This document shows, piece after piece, positions 17,660-23,854 of a stretch of DNA of 27,548 bases. How positions within the stretch are numbered: the first letter of the stretch is position 1; each line of letters starts with the position of its first letter. Both the position numbers and the translations under genes were made by a program. This DNA is from a virus: positions 1 through 27,548 of the IMG/VR virus record IMGVR_UViG_3300029266_000814; one strand, 5' to 3'. The notes under the pieces are model-generated. The model saw only the letters and a list, made by a program, of their open reading frames with translations. It was not told the origin of the DNA and did no database searches.

Positions 17660-19613
17660 CGCAGCACTTGAATACTTAGATCGGGGTTGGGCTTGCATCC
17701 CCGTCAATCCAGAGACAGGCGTATGCCCGTTTGCTTGGGGGTACATCGCAGACAAGCAACAACTACCCAGCGAAGATGATATATATGAATGGTTCGGCGA
17801 ACTGTACCCGAACTACAATGTTGCCATCATCACTGGCCCTGTGTCCAACCTAGTCGTAGTCGATTGCGATAACGCCAACGCCGTAAAGGAAGCGGAGAAG
17901 CTGGGCCTAACCCGAACACCAATAGTGGTGGAGACAAAGAAGGGTTTCCACTTTTACTTCGCCTTCCCCAAGAACGAGGGGTGGATCAAGTCGCATGTTG
18001 GAGCGAACTGTGATGGTCGTGAATGGCCCTCTATCGCTGGGCTAGATTTGCGAGGAAGCAAAGGTATAGCCTACGCACCGCCATCTGTGGGCAAAAGCTG
18101 GAAGCTGATGCAGGGGGCAGACTTTGATGACATCCCTGTGTACGTTCGACCGAAGCTGGCTCAACCCGAACAGAACGTCGTGAACCTCAATGAGTTTCGA
18201 TTAGAGCAGGTGTCCTTGGCTGGCGTAAGACCAGAAGGCTACGGTGTCTGGGAAAGAACTGAGGCAGACGTAAATCGACTAAACCGCAAGATCGACGCTG
18301 GCGATGGTTGCCATGCCCGTCTTGTGTCACTGGTCGGGGAATGTTTCGCCCAAGGTTTAGATGAACAGGCGATACGTACACGTGTGCATGAGTATATGGA
18401 TACGTTCATGCTCAACCCATTTGATGATGAGAAGGTGCTGTCAACTATAGAGGACATCAGCAAGTCGGATCAGCGCAATCATCCTGACCGTGACAATCCT
18501 GTGCCTGTAGCCAAAGAGGACATCGAGCAAGAGAAGGATCGTAGGCCACGTGTCATAACGACGAAGGACATCGAGCGTCTGGAAGACGAACTCGGCACCG
18601 TCGAATACTTCGTAGAGCCGTTCATACCTACGTCCGGCACGATCTTTCAGATCCACGGGTTCTCTGGACACGGTAAGAGTACGTTCGCTCGTCACCTGTT
18701 GTACGCATGTGCCGCTGGCAATGATCGCTTTGGCCCCTTCCAATTCTACAACCGCCCCCGTGTCCTGTACTGCGATTTTGAAAACTCACGCAGCAACGTG
18801 GTAAAATTCCTGACGCAAGCCAAGCACAGCTACGGTGATGCCTCGGAAAACTTCATGCTCTGGTGTCCGTTCGACAATGAAGAAATGATGAACTTAAAGT
18901 CAGCGAAGGGGCTGGCTACGTTTGAGTATCTGGTGAAGTCGCATCGCCCCAACATTGTAATCATTGACACGGTACGTAGTGCGTTCCCGTCGATGGCGGA
19001 GAACTCCGCTGATGATTGGTCGCACATCAACCAGCTATGCCTATCGTTGCGCAATGGTGGCATAACCGTCGGCCTACTGCACCACTCTAACAAGCCGAGT
19101 GATGGTGCTGGATCGGCTGGGCGTGAGGCTGGATCGACCAACCAGCTAACCGTGTTGGAGACGCAGCTAAAGGTAACGCAAGTGTTCGAAGATCAGGCCA
19201 CCGCACAGGTACGAGCGGGGCTGTGGGACGGAGACATCATCAATACACCAATGGCGATGATGGGATCGCCGCAAGCCCTCAAGGCAGGGGAGCGTTTGGA
19301 TATGATGTTCGAAGTTCGTTACGGCAAGGTGCGCGAAATGACTGACGTGCACATGCCATTCTATCACATCGGCATGGGGTCCAACCACGCAGCGGGTACG
19401 GTTCGTCCTATCGCATCGAAGACACCTAAGCAGAGGGCCATGATGTACGCGCAAGAGTGGGAAGATAGTACGGGTGTTATGCGTACAGCCCTGTCTGATT
19501 TTGAAATCAGCCAGCGCATCAATCAGCCAGTGCACATGGTGAAGGAATGGACCGAAGCGTTACGCGCAACTAACCATGCGTCCCGCCTCGCCGAAGCTAA
19601 ATCCAACAGATAA
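17640..19613 (+). CDS. Bifunctional PrimPol primase-polymerase / RepA-like helicase
   Basis: This 657-residue protein fuses two replication activities. The N-terminal 150 residues are a PrimPol domain: D75 and D77 in VVVDCDN, H104 in GFHFYFAF and D136 in GLDLRGSKG fit the metal and nucleotide sites. A linker leads to a RecA-fold helicase of the AAA_25/RepA type, with Walker A GFSGHGKS near residue 340, Walker B NIVIIDT near residue 441, and LLHHSNKP as the sensor-like motif. Together they would prime and unwind phage DNA. It overlaps the HTH gene and ends at a strong hairpin. No DNA polymerase gene is visible in this window; it may lie outside or be supplied by the host. Confidence 0.9.
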   Translation: METGALNAALEYLDRGWACIPVNPETGVCPFAWGYIADKQQLPSEDDIYEWFGELYPNYNVAIITGPVSNLVVVDCDNANAVKEAEKLGLTRTPIVVETKKGFHFYFAFPKNEGWIKSHVGANCDGREWPSIAGLDLRGSKGIAYAPPSVGKSWKLMQGADFDDIPVYVRPKLAQPEQNVVNLNEFRLEQVSLAGVRPEGYGVWERTEADVNRLNRKIDAGDGCHARLVSLVGECFAQGLDEQAIRTRVHEYMDTFMLNPFDDEKVLSTIEDISKSDQRNHPDRDNPVPVAKEDIEQEKDRRPRVITTKDIERLEDELGTVEYFVEPFIPTSGTIFQIHGFSGHGKSTFARHLLYACAAGNDRFGPFQFYNRPRVLYCDFENSRSNVVKFLTQAKHSYGDASENFMLWCPFDNEEMMNLKSAKGLATFEYLVKSHRPNIVIIDTVRSAFPSMAENSADDWSHINQLCLSLRNGGITVGLLHHSNKPSDGAGSAGREAGSTNQLTVLETQLKVTQVFEDQATAQVRAGLWDGDIINTPMAMMGSPQALKAGERLDMMFEVRYGKVREMTDVHMPFYHIGMGSNHAAGTVRPIASKTPKQRAMMYAQEWEDSTGVMRTALSDFEISQRINQPVHMVKEWTEALRATNHASRLAEAKSNR

Positions 19614-19615
19614 AA

Positions 19616-19645
19616 AAACCCTCGGCTGGTGGGGGCCGAGGGTTT
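19616..19645 (+). terminator. Intrinsic-terminator-like hairpin after the primase-helicase gene
   Basis: There is a perfect 11-bp stem (19616-19626 with 19635-19645, core CCCTCGGC/GCCGAGGG) and an 8-base loop. The stop codon (19611-19613) is 2 bp upstream. An A-run precedes it and only a short T-run is part of the 3' arm, so it may work better on the opposite strand or act bidirectionally. Confidence 0.8.
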
Positions 19646-19679
19646 AACTTCCACTTTTCTGAGGGAGGAAGCCGAGATC

Positions 19680-19760
19680 GTGGAAGCTGTGGTTAGAGTA
19701 CCTGATGGCGTTTACGCAGTCAACTATTTTGATAACTATTACACGTCTCAAAAGCGTTAA
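19680..19760 (+). CDS. Candidate 26-residue micro-protein
   Basis: A GTG-started frame of 26 codons ends in TAA. A very strong GGGAGGA site lies at 19663-19669, with 10 bases to the start. The peptide is MEAVVRVPDGVYAV followed by NYFDNYYTSQKR: a hydrophobic, Tyr-rich middle and a basic tail, so its composition looks protein-like. The frame is open further upstream but has no better start. It sits between a terminator and the cloverleaf-like element, and its stop codon lies inside the left arm of that element. Function unknown. It could be a leader peptide whose translation affects the downstream fold. Confidence 0.4.
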   Translation: MEAVVRVPDGVYAVNYFDNYYTSQKR

Positions 19761-19869
19761 ACTCCGTGCGCCGTACTACGCTGTACGCTTATCGTCTCCG
19801 TTCCTCAGACTAACTAACCAATAGGTTAGTAAGTCATCGTCACTCGACTGTACTCGACGGAGTTTAACG
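19755..19869. repeat. 115-bp cloverleaf-like inverted-repeat element
   Basis: A perfect 13-bp inverted repeat (CGTTAAACTCCGT at 19755-19767 and its complement at 19857-19869) encloses 89 bp. Inside are a 12-bp hairpin with one mismatch and an AATA loop (19808-19835, GGTTAGT core) and a smaller CGTAC-tacgct-GTACG hairpin near 19772-19787. A third short dyad, TCGA-N6-TCGA, lies near 19844-19857. It lies in the only gene-poor stretch over 300 bp (19614-19951), just after the primase-helicase. It may be a replication origin, a structured RNA or a protein-binding site; no known RNA family is recognised. Confidence 0.7.
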
Positions 19870-19897
19870 TCCTCGACAAAAATGTCAACACCCTTAG

Positions 19898-19930
19898 TTG
19901 TCTATACGCATATCTTTTGTTATGTATATT
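19898..19930 (+). promoter_or_regulatory. AT-rich promoter-like segment before the late-early operon
   Basis: TTGTCT at 19898-19903 followed after 17 bp by TATGTA (19921-19926), within an AT-rich tract ending in TATATTTTAAA, looks like a weak promoter for the gene starting at 19952. A terminator lies upstream, so a promoter somewhere here is expected. The exact boxes are uncertain. Confidence 0.3.
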
Positions 19931-19951
19931 TTAAACGAGCAGGGCGAACAT

Positions 19952-20332
19952 ATGGCAAAACGTCTGAGGCTAAACGCGGTGGAGATAATGTGGTTAAAAG
20001 ATAACCACCTAAACTTTACTCATGTAGAATTGGCGGACAGATATGGGGTGTGCGTAGACACCGTTCGTAGGTTATTAATGCGAATGGGATTACAGTATTT
20101 CCCGGGCGCCAAATATCAACATCGCCAACGCCCTGCGAAATGGACGAGGCCGTGCTCAGTATGTGGCAGCAAAAGGCCACGCCCACTCAACCAGTACAGA
20201 TGCACAAGTTGCCACGAACGTGAAGAAGCAATCGACCGCATGGTGGACGACGAAGAACAGGGTGCGAAGGTATCTCTATTCAAACTCCCACCTTTCCTAG
20301 CAGACTTGATGAAGGGGGTATCGTATGCCTAA
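19952..20332 (+). CDS. HTH plus zinc-ribbon DNA-binding protein
   Basis: I choose the ATG at 19952 (126 residues). An earlier ATG at 19898 would add 18 residues overlapping the promoter-like tract and has no good ribosome-binding site. The N-terminal half has a helix-turn-helix pattern (VELADRYGVCVDTVRRLLMR, about residues 25-44). The C-terminal half has a zinc ribbon, CSVCGS...CTSCHE (CxxC with a second CxxC 12 residues later). It ends in a mixed acidic and hydrophobic tail. The stop overlaps the next gene as ATGCCTAA. It is likely a transcription regulator of this operon, or a DNA-targeting partner for the nuclease next to it. Confidence 0.75.
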   Translation: MAKRLRLNAVEIMWLKDNHLNFTHVELADRYGVCVDTVRRLLMRMGLQYFPGAKYQHRQRPAKWTRPCSVCGSKRPRPLNQYRCTSCHEREEAIDRMVDDEEQGAKVSLFKLPPFLADLMKGVSYA

Positions 20333-20702
20333 TCCACAGAAAGCCAAGGGCGACCGCTACGAAGTGGACCTCGCTCACTACTTGAACGACTGCGTGTTTG
20401 GAACCGAGCGTTGCCAACGTGCGCCACTCTCCGGCGGCGGCAAAGTGGGCCTGTACGCAGGTGGCGCAGACATACTCGGCACACCCGAAGTGTTCGTAGA
20501 AGCCAAGCGCACCGAACGTCTGAACGTACGAGACGCCATGCGCCAAGCCGAGCGCAACATCGAGCAGACTAAATCGCCCGAAGCCCCTGTCGTTATTACG
20601 AGAAAAAACCGCGAGCCACTAGAGGACAGCTTAGTCGTCATGCGCCTCAAGGATTGGAAAGAATTTTACAAAAGTAAACTTCGTGAGCGGGGCGACATCT
20701 AG
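20325..20702 (+). CDS. Small PD-(D/E)XK endonuclease (Holliday-junction-resolvase-like)
   Basis: This 125-residue protein shows a compact PD-(D/E)XK core: E13 in GDRYEVDL, D49 in GGADILG, and E59 with K61 in VFVEAKR, then a helix with RQAERNI. This is the pattern of small phage resolvase-like nucleases. The protein is basic overall, as expected for DNA binding. It starts within the upstream HTH/zinc-ribbon gene (8-bp overlap). Likely roles are resolving replication or recombination intermediates or debranching DNA before packaging. The fold call is good; the substrate is inference. Confidence 0.8.
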   Translation: MPNPQKAKGDRYEVDLAHYLNDCVFGTERCQRAPLSGGGKVGLYAGGADILGTPEVFVEAKRTERLNVRDAMRQAERNIEQTKSPEAPVVITRKNREPLEDSLVVMRLKDWKEFYKSKLRERGDI

Positions 20703-20790
20703 GACGACAGCGACCCACGTTCGATGCGATAGTTGTTTCGTTACATTTAATTTTACGATCACACGAACAAAAATAATTGATGGTCGGAAT

Positions 20791-21243
20791 ATGGTCGCGG
20801 AAATACTTGCTGGGATCGCACTCGTTAAGGCGTCCTGTGAAATAATATCAAAGGGAATTGGGGCTGCGAAAGATATTTCTTCCGTAGCCAATGAGGTTGA
20901 TAACCTGTTCGAAGGCTCGCGCCAGCTAAAGCGTGAGGAGAAAGAAGCCCGACACAAAGGCCACTCGGTCACAGAGATCGTCATCAACCAGCAGCTTGCC
21001 GCCGAGCAGATGGATGTAGCCAAGAAACTAATCATCGGACGCTTCGGATACTATGCGTGGCAAGACGTACTAAAGTTGCAGAAGGACCAGCAGATCGAGC
21101 AGAGAGCACGGGCCGCTGCAAAGAAACGTCAGCAGCAAGAGAAAGCCGAACTGGTCGAAGACGTAGCCGTTGTGGGTACGAGTGTAATGATCGGCATACT
21201 CATTATCGCAGTAGTCGCAGCCGTAGCACTGGCAATGATATGA
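20791..21243 (+). CDS. Tail-anchored helical membrane protein
   Basis: I choose the ATG at 20791 (150 residues); the longer frame from 20683 would start inside the nuclease gene and run through an AT-rich spacer (20703-20790). Residues 1-40 form an amphipathic/hydrophobic helix (VAEILAGIALVKASCEII). The middle is a highly charged coiled coil (KDQQIEQRARAAAKKRQQQE). The last 24 residues are a transmembrane segment (VMIGILIIAVVAAVALAMI), giving a C-terminal anchor. It is coupled by ATGA to the next gene, inside a run leading to lysis genes. It could be a holin-like or virion membrane protein; I see no family signature. Confidence 0.7.
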   Translation: MVAEILAGIALVKASCEIISKGIGAAKDISSVANEVDNLFEGSRQLKREEKEARHKGHSVTEIVINQQLAAEQMDVAKKLIIGRFGYYAWQDVLKLQKDQQIEQRARAAAKKRQQQEKAELVEDVAVVGTSVMIGILIIAVVAAVALAMI

Positions 21244-21452
21244 TCGAAGTGTTCGCCATCATGCTCATACTCGGCACAGGAACGGATCGCGTGGTCATCG
21301 AGAACAATCTACATTTCCACAACGTAGACTTGTGCAACTACGTCGCGAACGCACTCACAAAACGGTACACCAGCTACACGGTCAACGGCCAAGACCATGC
21401 CACGGCATACTGTTTACCGAAAACAGTCAAGGACAACACAAAGGTTTATTAA
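21240..21452 (+). CDS. Small protein with hydrophobic N-terminus
   Basis: This 70-residue protein starts at an ATG that overlaps the preceding stop (ATGA). A longer frame from 21057 is a shadow inside the upstream gene. The first 12 residues (MIEVFAIMLILG) are hydrophobic and could be a weak signal or membrane segment. The rest is polar with two Cys (DLCNYVANAL and TAYCLPKT) that could form a disulfide if exported. The tail is basic. I do not recognise the family. Its place in the pre-lysis operon suggests an envelope-related role, but this is weak. Confidence 0.65.
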   Translation: MIEVFAIMLILGTGTDRVVIENNLHFHNVDLCNYVANALTKRYTSYTVNGQDHATAYCLPKTVKDNTKVY

Positions 21453-21507
21453 CTCAGTCGCAGTCCAGCAGCTTCGCTTGGGCTACGCTGCACGTAGAGG
21501 GTACACG

Positions 21508-21774
21508 ATGGAAGACGAGGTTGTAACAATCGTACTCGCTGTGATCGGCTCGGCTGGCTTCTGGTCGTTCGTATCCATGCGGGAGAAAACCAAGACGGCG
21601 GCTACAAATGCCTACCAAGACACACTCAAGGCGCAGGTAGATAGGTTGGCCGCAAAGTTGGATCGTTATACAGAGGACAAAGAAGACCTCATGCGAGAGA
21701 TCGCAATGCTTCGTGCCGAACTCGCGGCGGCACACACGACGATCAAGCACCTCGAAGAACTTCTGCGTAAGTAA
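21508..21774 (+). CDS. Small membrane protein with coiled coil (possible holin-like)
   Basis: I place the start at the ATG at 21508 (GTAGAGGG upstream), giving 88 residues. The longer frame from 21397 overlaps the preceding gene. An N-terminal transmembrane segment (VVTIVLAVIGSAGFWSFV, about residues 5-22) is followed by a basic turn. A long coiled coil (LKAQVDRLAAKLDRYTED, then MLRAELAAAHTTIKHLEEL) runs to the end. This is a common architecture among small phage membrane proteins near lysis genes; it may be a holin or an envelope scaffold. It is coupled to the next gene by a TAATG overlap. Confidence 0.7.
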   Translation: MEDEVVTIVLAVIGSAGFWSFVSMREKTKTAATNAYQDTLKAQVDRLAAKLDRYTEDKEDLMREIAMLRAELAAAHTTIKHLEELLRK

Positions 21775-22157
21775 TGCTGAACATTCATAGGGGCCGCGCC
21801 TCTGAGTTCCTCGCCATCCACATCCTCGAAACACATGACATACGTGCGGTCCACGTAGACATGGACGGCGACGATTTGTGGGTGAAGAACCCGAAGGAGC
21901 AACTGTACAGATGCCAAGTCAAGTCGTGCGCCAAGCCTACCCCCGTATCGTACGACCGCCCCCGCCAGCCGCGTTATCAGTACCAGCTAAAGAACAGCCA
22001 AGAGTACGAGGGCGTCTTCCTGTTAGTAGCCGCTGACATAAAGTTGATTATCGCACGTACGTGGGACGACATAGCTTGCAAAGTGCTTAAACTAAATCCC
22101 AACGTCTTCACCGAGGCCAAGCAAACGTCCTCGATCAAAGGGAATTTTAATTTATGA
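21774..22157 (+). CDS. Second small nuclease-like protein (PD-(D/E)XK variant with Q-x-K)
   Basis: This 127-residue protein resembles a compact resolvase or group-I-intron-endonuclease PD-(D/E)XK fold: E11 in GRASEFLAI, an acidic loop with D31/D33/D34 (HVDMDGDDLWV), then Q48-V-K50 (YRCQVKSC) where E-x-K is usual. The later YEGVFLLVAADIKLIIAR pattern supports a central beta-sheet. The Gln in place of Glu occurs in some active members of the superfamily, so activity is possible. It lies between a TAATG junction and an ATGA junction to the amidase. It could protect or process DNA; it could also be a non-nuclease relative. Confidence 0.6.
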   Translation: MLNIHRGRASEFLAIHILETHDIRAVHVDMDGDDLWVKNPKEQLYRCQVKSCAKPTPVSYDRPRQPRYQYQLKNSQEYEGVFLLVAADIKLIIARTWDDIACKVLKLNPNVFTEAKQTSSIKGNFNL

Positions 22158-22834
22158 CGCGCAAGATCGACGGCATCATCGTACACTGCTCGGCCACCAA
22201 GCCGGATTGGTACGCAAGCAAGACCCCGAACGAACAAATGAAAGAGATCGACCGCTGGCACCGCGAAGAACGAGGCTGGCGTATGATCGGGTATCACGCA
22301 ACCATTTCCCGTGACGGCACAATCGTACAAGGCCGTCCGTACGAAGTGCAGGGTGCTCACGCGAAGGGTTCGAACAAGACCACCATCGGCATTTGTCTCA
22401 TCGGTGGCTTCGGCTCATCGGCGGAAGACCGAGCGGTCGAACATTACACGGCGGCCCAACTGGCTGCCCTGTACGGTTTGATACAAGACCTTCGCTCGCA
22501 GTACGGCATCAAGCAAGACGCAGTGATTGGACACAACAGAGTGAAGGGCGTCGCGAAAGCATGCCCGGGATTTCGTGTTCAGCGATGGCTCGCCGGACAG
22601 CAAATCTCCGAGGCTACGGACGCGAAGCCCGAACGTACGAAGGCGACGCAATCAAAGACAGTCAAAGCATCTGCCGCCACAGTCGCAGCTTCCGCTGGCT
22701 CCGCCGCTACAGCTTTGTCGGGGATGGGTGACATCACGCAGTACATAATACTTGGCTTCACTGGTGTCTCAATTCTTCTAGGCATTTATATTATGCGCGA
22801 GCGCATACGTGCGTGGGCCGAGGGGTGGCATTGA
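22154..22834 (+). CDS. Endolysin: N-acetylmuramoyl-L-alanine amidase (T7 lysozyme type) with C-terminal membrane anchor
   Basis: Residues 1-145 form an Amidase_2 domain that cuts the bond between MurNAc and the stem peptide. Zinc ligands are H11 (IVHCSAT), H127 (GHNRVKG) and C137 (KACPG). Y47 and K135 fit the catalytic Tyr46/Lys128 of T7 lysozyme, including the two-residue Lys-to-Cys spacing. Residues 160-190 are an Ala/Ser/Thr linker. Residues 195-214 are a clear transmembrane helix (TQYIILGFTGVSILLGIYIM) followed by a basic tail. There is no N-terminal signal or SAR sequence. The anchor is unusual for an endolysin and may add holin-like or membrane-tethering function. The gene is coupled by ATGA upstream and touches the Rz-like gene downstream. 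Confidence 0.92.
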   Translation: MTRKIDGIIVHCSATKPDWYASKTPNEQMKEIDRWHREERGWRMIGYHATISRDGTIVQGRPYEVQGAHAKGSNKTTIGICLIGGFGSSAEDRAVEHYTAAQLAALYGLIQDLRSQYGIKQDAVIGHNRVKGVAKACPGFRVQRWLAGQQISEATDAKPERTKATQSKTVKASAATVAASAGSAATALSGMGDITQYIILGFTGVSILLGIYIMRERIRAWAEGWH

Positions 22835-23071
22835 ATGGTAAGGTTACAACTGTATGGGCTTATCGCCCTGTCGTTCGTGCTTGGGGTCGTTGGCATATAC
22901 TTCTCCGGCGTTTCGCGAGGCCAAGACAAGATCAAAAGGAAGCTGGACGAAAAGCGTCTGGACAATATGCGTACCGCAAAGGACGTAGACGATGAAATGC
23001 ACGAACTTGGCGATACTTATCTTTCTCATAGGGCTTCTCGGTGGCTGCGCGACGACGAGGATAAGCGGTGA
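22835..23071 (+). CDS. i-spanin (Rz-like)
   Basis: This 78-residue protein has an N-terminal membrane anchor (about residues 5-24, LYGLIALSFVLGVVGIYF) and a charged helical periplasmic part (DKIKRKLDEKRLDN). It begins directly after the amidase stop. The start of a lipoprotein gene lies inside its 3' end in another frame, the classic Rz/Rz1 embedded arrangement. It would span the periplasm with the lipoprotein and fuse the membranes in the last step of lysis. It is shorter than lambda Rz (153 residues), so the span must be short or multimeric. The call rests on topology and gene overlap. Confidence 0.8.
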   Translation: MVRLQLYGLIALSFVLGVVGIYFSGVSRGQDKIKRKLDEKRLDNMRTAKDVDDEMHELGDTYLSHRASRWLRDDEDKR

Positions 23072-23207
23072 TACTTACTGCGATATAACATCCCCGATCT
23101 TGTTCGGGTCCGAGCGTACGATTGAGTGGCTCATAGCGAATGACCGTTCGCTCATCGTAGATTTATTAGTTGCGAACGAAACACATCAACGGATATGTGA
23201 TGAATAA
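22992..23207 (+). CDS. o-spanin lipoprotein (Rz1-like)
   Basis: This 71-residue protein has a signal peptide and a lipobox (FLIGLLGGC, lipidated Cys19), followed by Ala, which favours outer-membrane sorting. The mature part is about 53 residues, with two Cys that could form a disulfide. Its first 80 bp overlap the Rz-like gene in another frame. The partner pairing and position after the amidase identify a two-component spanin. Unlike lambda Rz1, it is not Pro-rich. A promoter-like region follows its stop. Confidence 0.85.
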   Translation: MKCTNLAILIFLIGLLGGCATTRISGDTYCDITSPILFGSERTIEWLIANDRSLIVDLLVANETHQRICDE

Positions 23208-23249
23208 TACCTGACAAAAAAGGTTGCCTTTACGCAACGGTATAATGTA
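23208..23249 (+). promoter_or_regulatory. Promoter-like region with consensus TATAAT
   Basis: A perfect TATAAT box lies at 23241-23246. No good -35 is found at 16-18 bp; CTGACA at 23211-23216 is 24 bp away, too far, so an activator may be needed. A short GTTGC-N6-GCAAC dyad precedes the box at about 23224-23239. Transcription from here would run through the tandem repeats into the winged-helix-like gene. Confidence 0.55.
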
Positions 23250-23284
23250 CGTCAGCCACAGCATATAGCGTCAGCCACAGCATA
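23250..23284 (+). repeat. Two tandem 16-bp direct repeats (19-bp period)
   Basis: CGTCAGCCACAGCATA occurs at 23250-23265 and again, identical, at 23269-23284, separated by TAG. The copies begin 3 bp after a TATAAT box, placing them at the likely transcription start. They would act well as paired operators for a repressor. The downstream gene encodes a plausible DNA-binding protein, so autoregulation is an option. Confidence 0.9.
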
Positions 23285-23307
23285 ACGTGCCTGTAAAGGA
23301 TTGGCCT

Positions 23308-23757
23308 ATGTTTCAAAAACTAGAGAGAGAGTACGCTAAAGCCTTTCTCGCATATGAACTTGCGGTGGCTGAGGGTGGACGTGTTAGACAACACGACGAC
23401 CTTGACCTTAAAAAGATCAGCAAGTATTTTACATCGACCGCAAACAGAAGGCTGTTCGGTCTGTATTGCGTACGTGCCACGTTTGATAGCAACCCTACGT
23501 TGGTAAGCGACTTGGCACATCAGGTTAGATGTTCAAGGAACGCAATGGACAAGATGGTATCCGAGTGCGAACAATCTGAATGGATCATCATTGACCGAAG
23601 CCCTTCCCATTATCGCTATATTTCAGCGGCTTTACCGATGATGAACGCTTGGAGATCATACGTGAAATTTATCAGGCCGATGTCACAGGCTACGAAGATG
23701 GGCCAGATAAACACGGCGATAGAAAACCTATACGCTCTGTCACTATTAGACCCGTAA
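23308..23757 (+). CDS. Winged-helix-like (MarR-type) regulator
   Basis: I place the start at the ATG at 23308 (149 residues): AAAGGA lies 7 bases upstream, whereas the in-frame GTG at 23287 has no ribosome-binding site and lies beside the operator-like repeats. Residues about 60-105 resemble a winged helix: TLVSDLAHQVRCSRNAMDKMVSECEQ splits as helix, turn and recognition helix, then WIIIDRSPSHYRYISAAL as the beta wing. Helices flank it, as in MarR-like dimers. The location between lysis genes and a LuxR-like gene, with tandem repeats at its promoter, suggests a lysis-lysogeny regulator. The fold call is by pattern only. Confidence 0.65.
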   Translation: MFQKLEREYAKAFLAYELAVAEGGRVRQHDDLDLKKISKYFTSTANRRLFGLYCVRATFDSNPTLVSDLAHQVRCSRNAMDKMVSECEQSEWIIIDRSPSHYRYISAALPMMNAWRSYVKFIRPMSQATKMGQINTAIENLYALSLLDP

Positions 23758-23795
23758 CGACAACCCACTTGGCGTATGCACACAGATTTCTCCTG

Positions 23796-23838
23796 TTAAT
23801 CTAATTAAAGTTATTGATTCTTTTCAACAGCTTAATCT
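23796..23838. promoter_or_regulatory. Leader of the LuxR-like gene: dyad, repeated heptamer and an isolated GANTC site
   Basis: A perfect dyad TTAAT-CTA-ATTAA lies at 23796-23808. The heptamer TTAATCT occurs at 23796-23802 and 23832-23838. Between them lies GATTC (23816-23820), one of only two GANTC sites I found in the window and the only one outside a gene. The AGGAG site of the next gene follows at 23844-23848. No well-spaced -35/-10 pair is evident. Confidence 0.5.
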
Positions 23839-23854
23839 TAGTCAGGAGTTTTTT

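Noticed and set aside
21057-21239. N-terminal extension of the 70-residue protein
   Set aside because: It overlaps the upstream membrane-protein gene, is Arg-rich as expected of a shadow frame, and the ATGA junction gives a better start.
23796-23808. CtrA binding site (TTAA-N7-TTAA)
   Set aside because: The two TTAA half-sites are separated by 5 bases, not 7.
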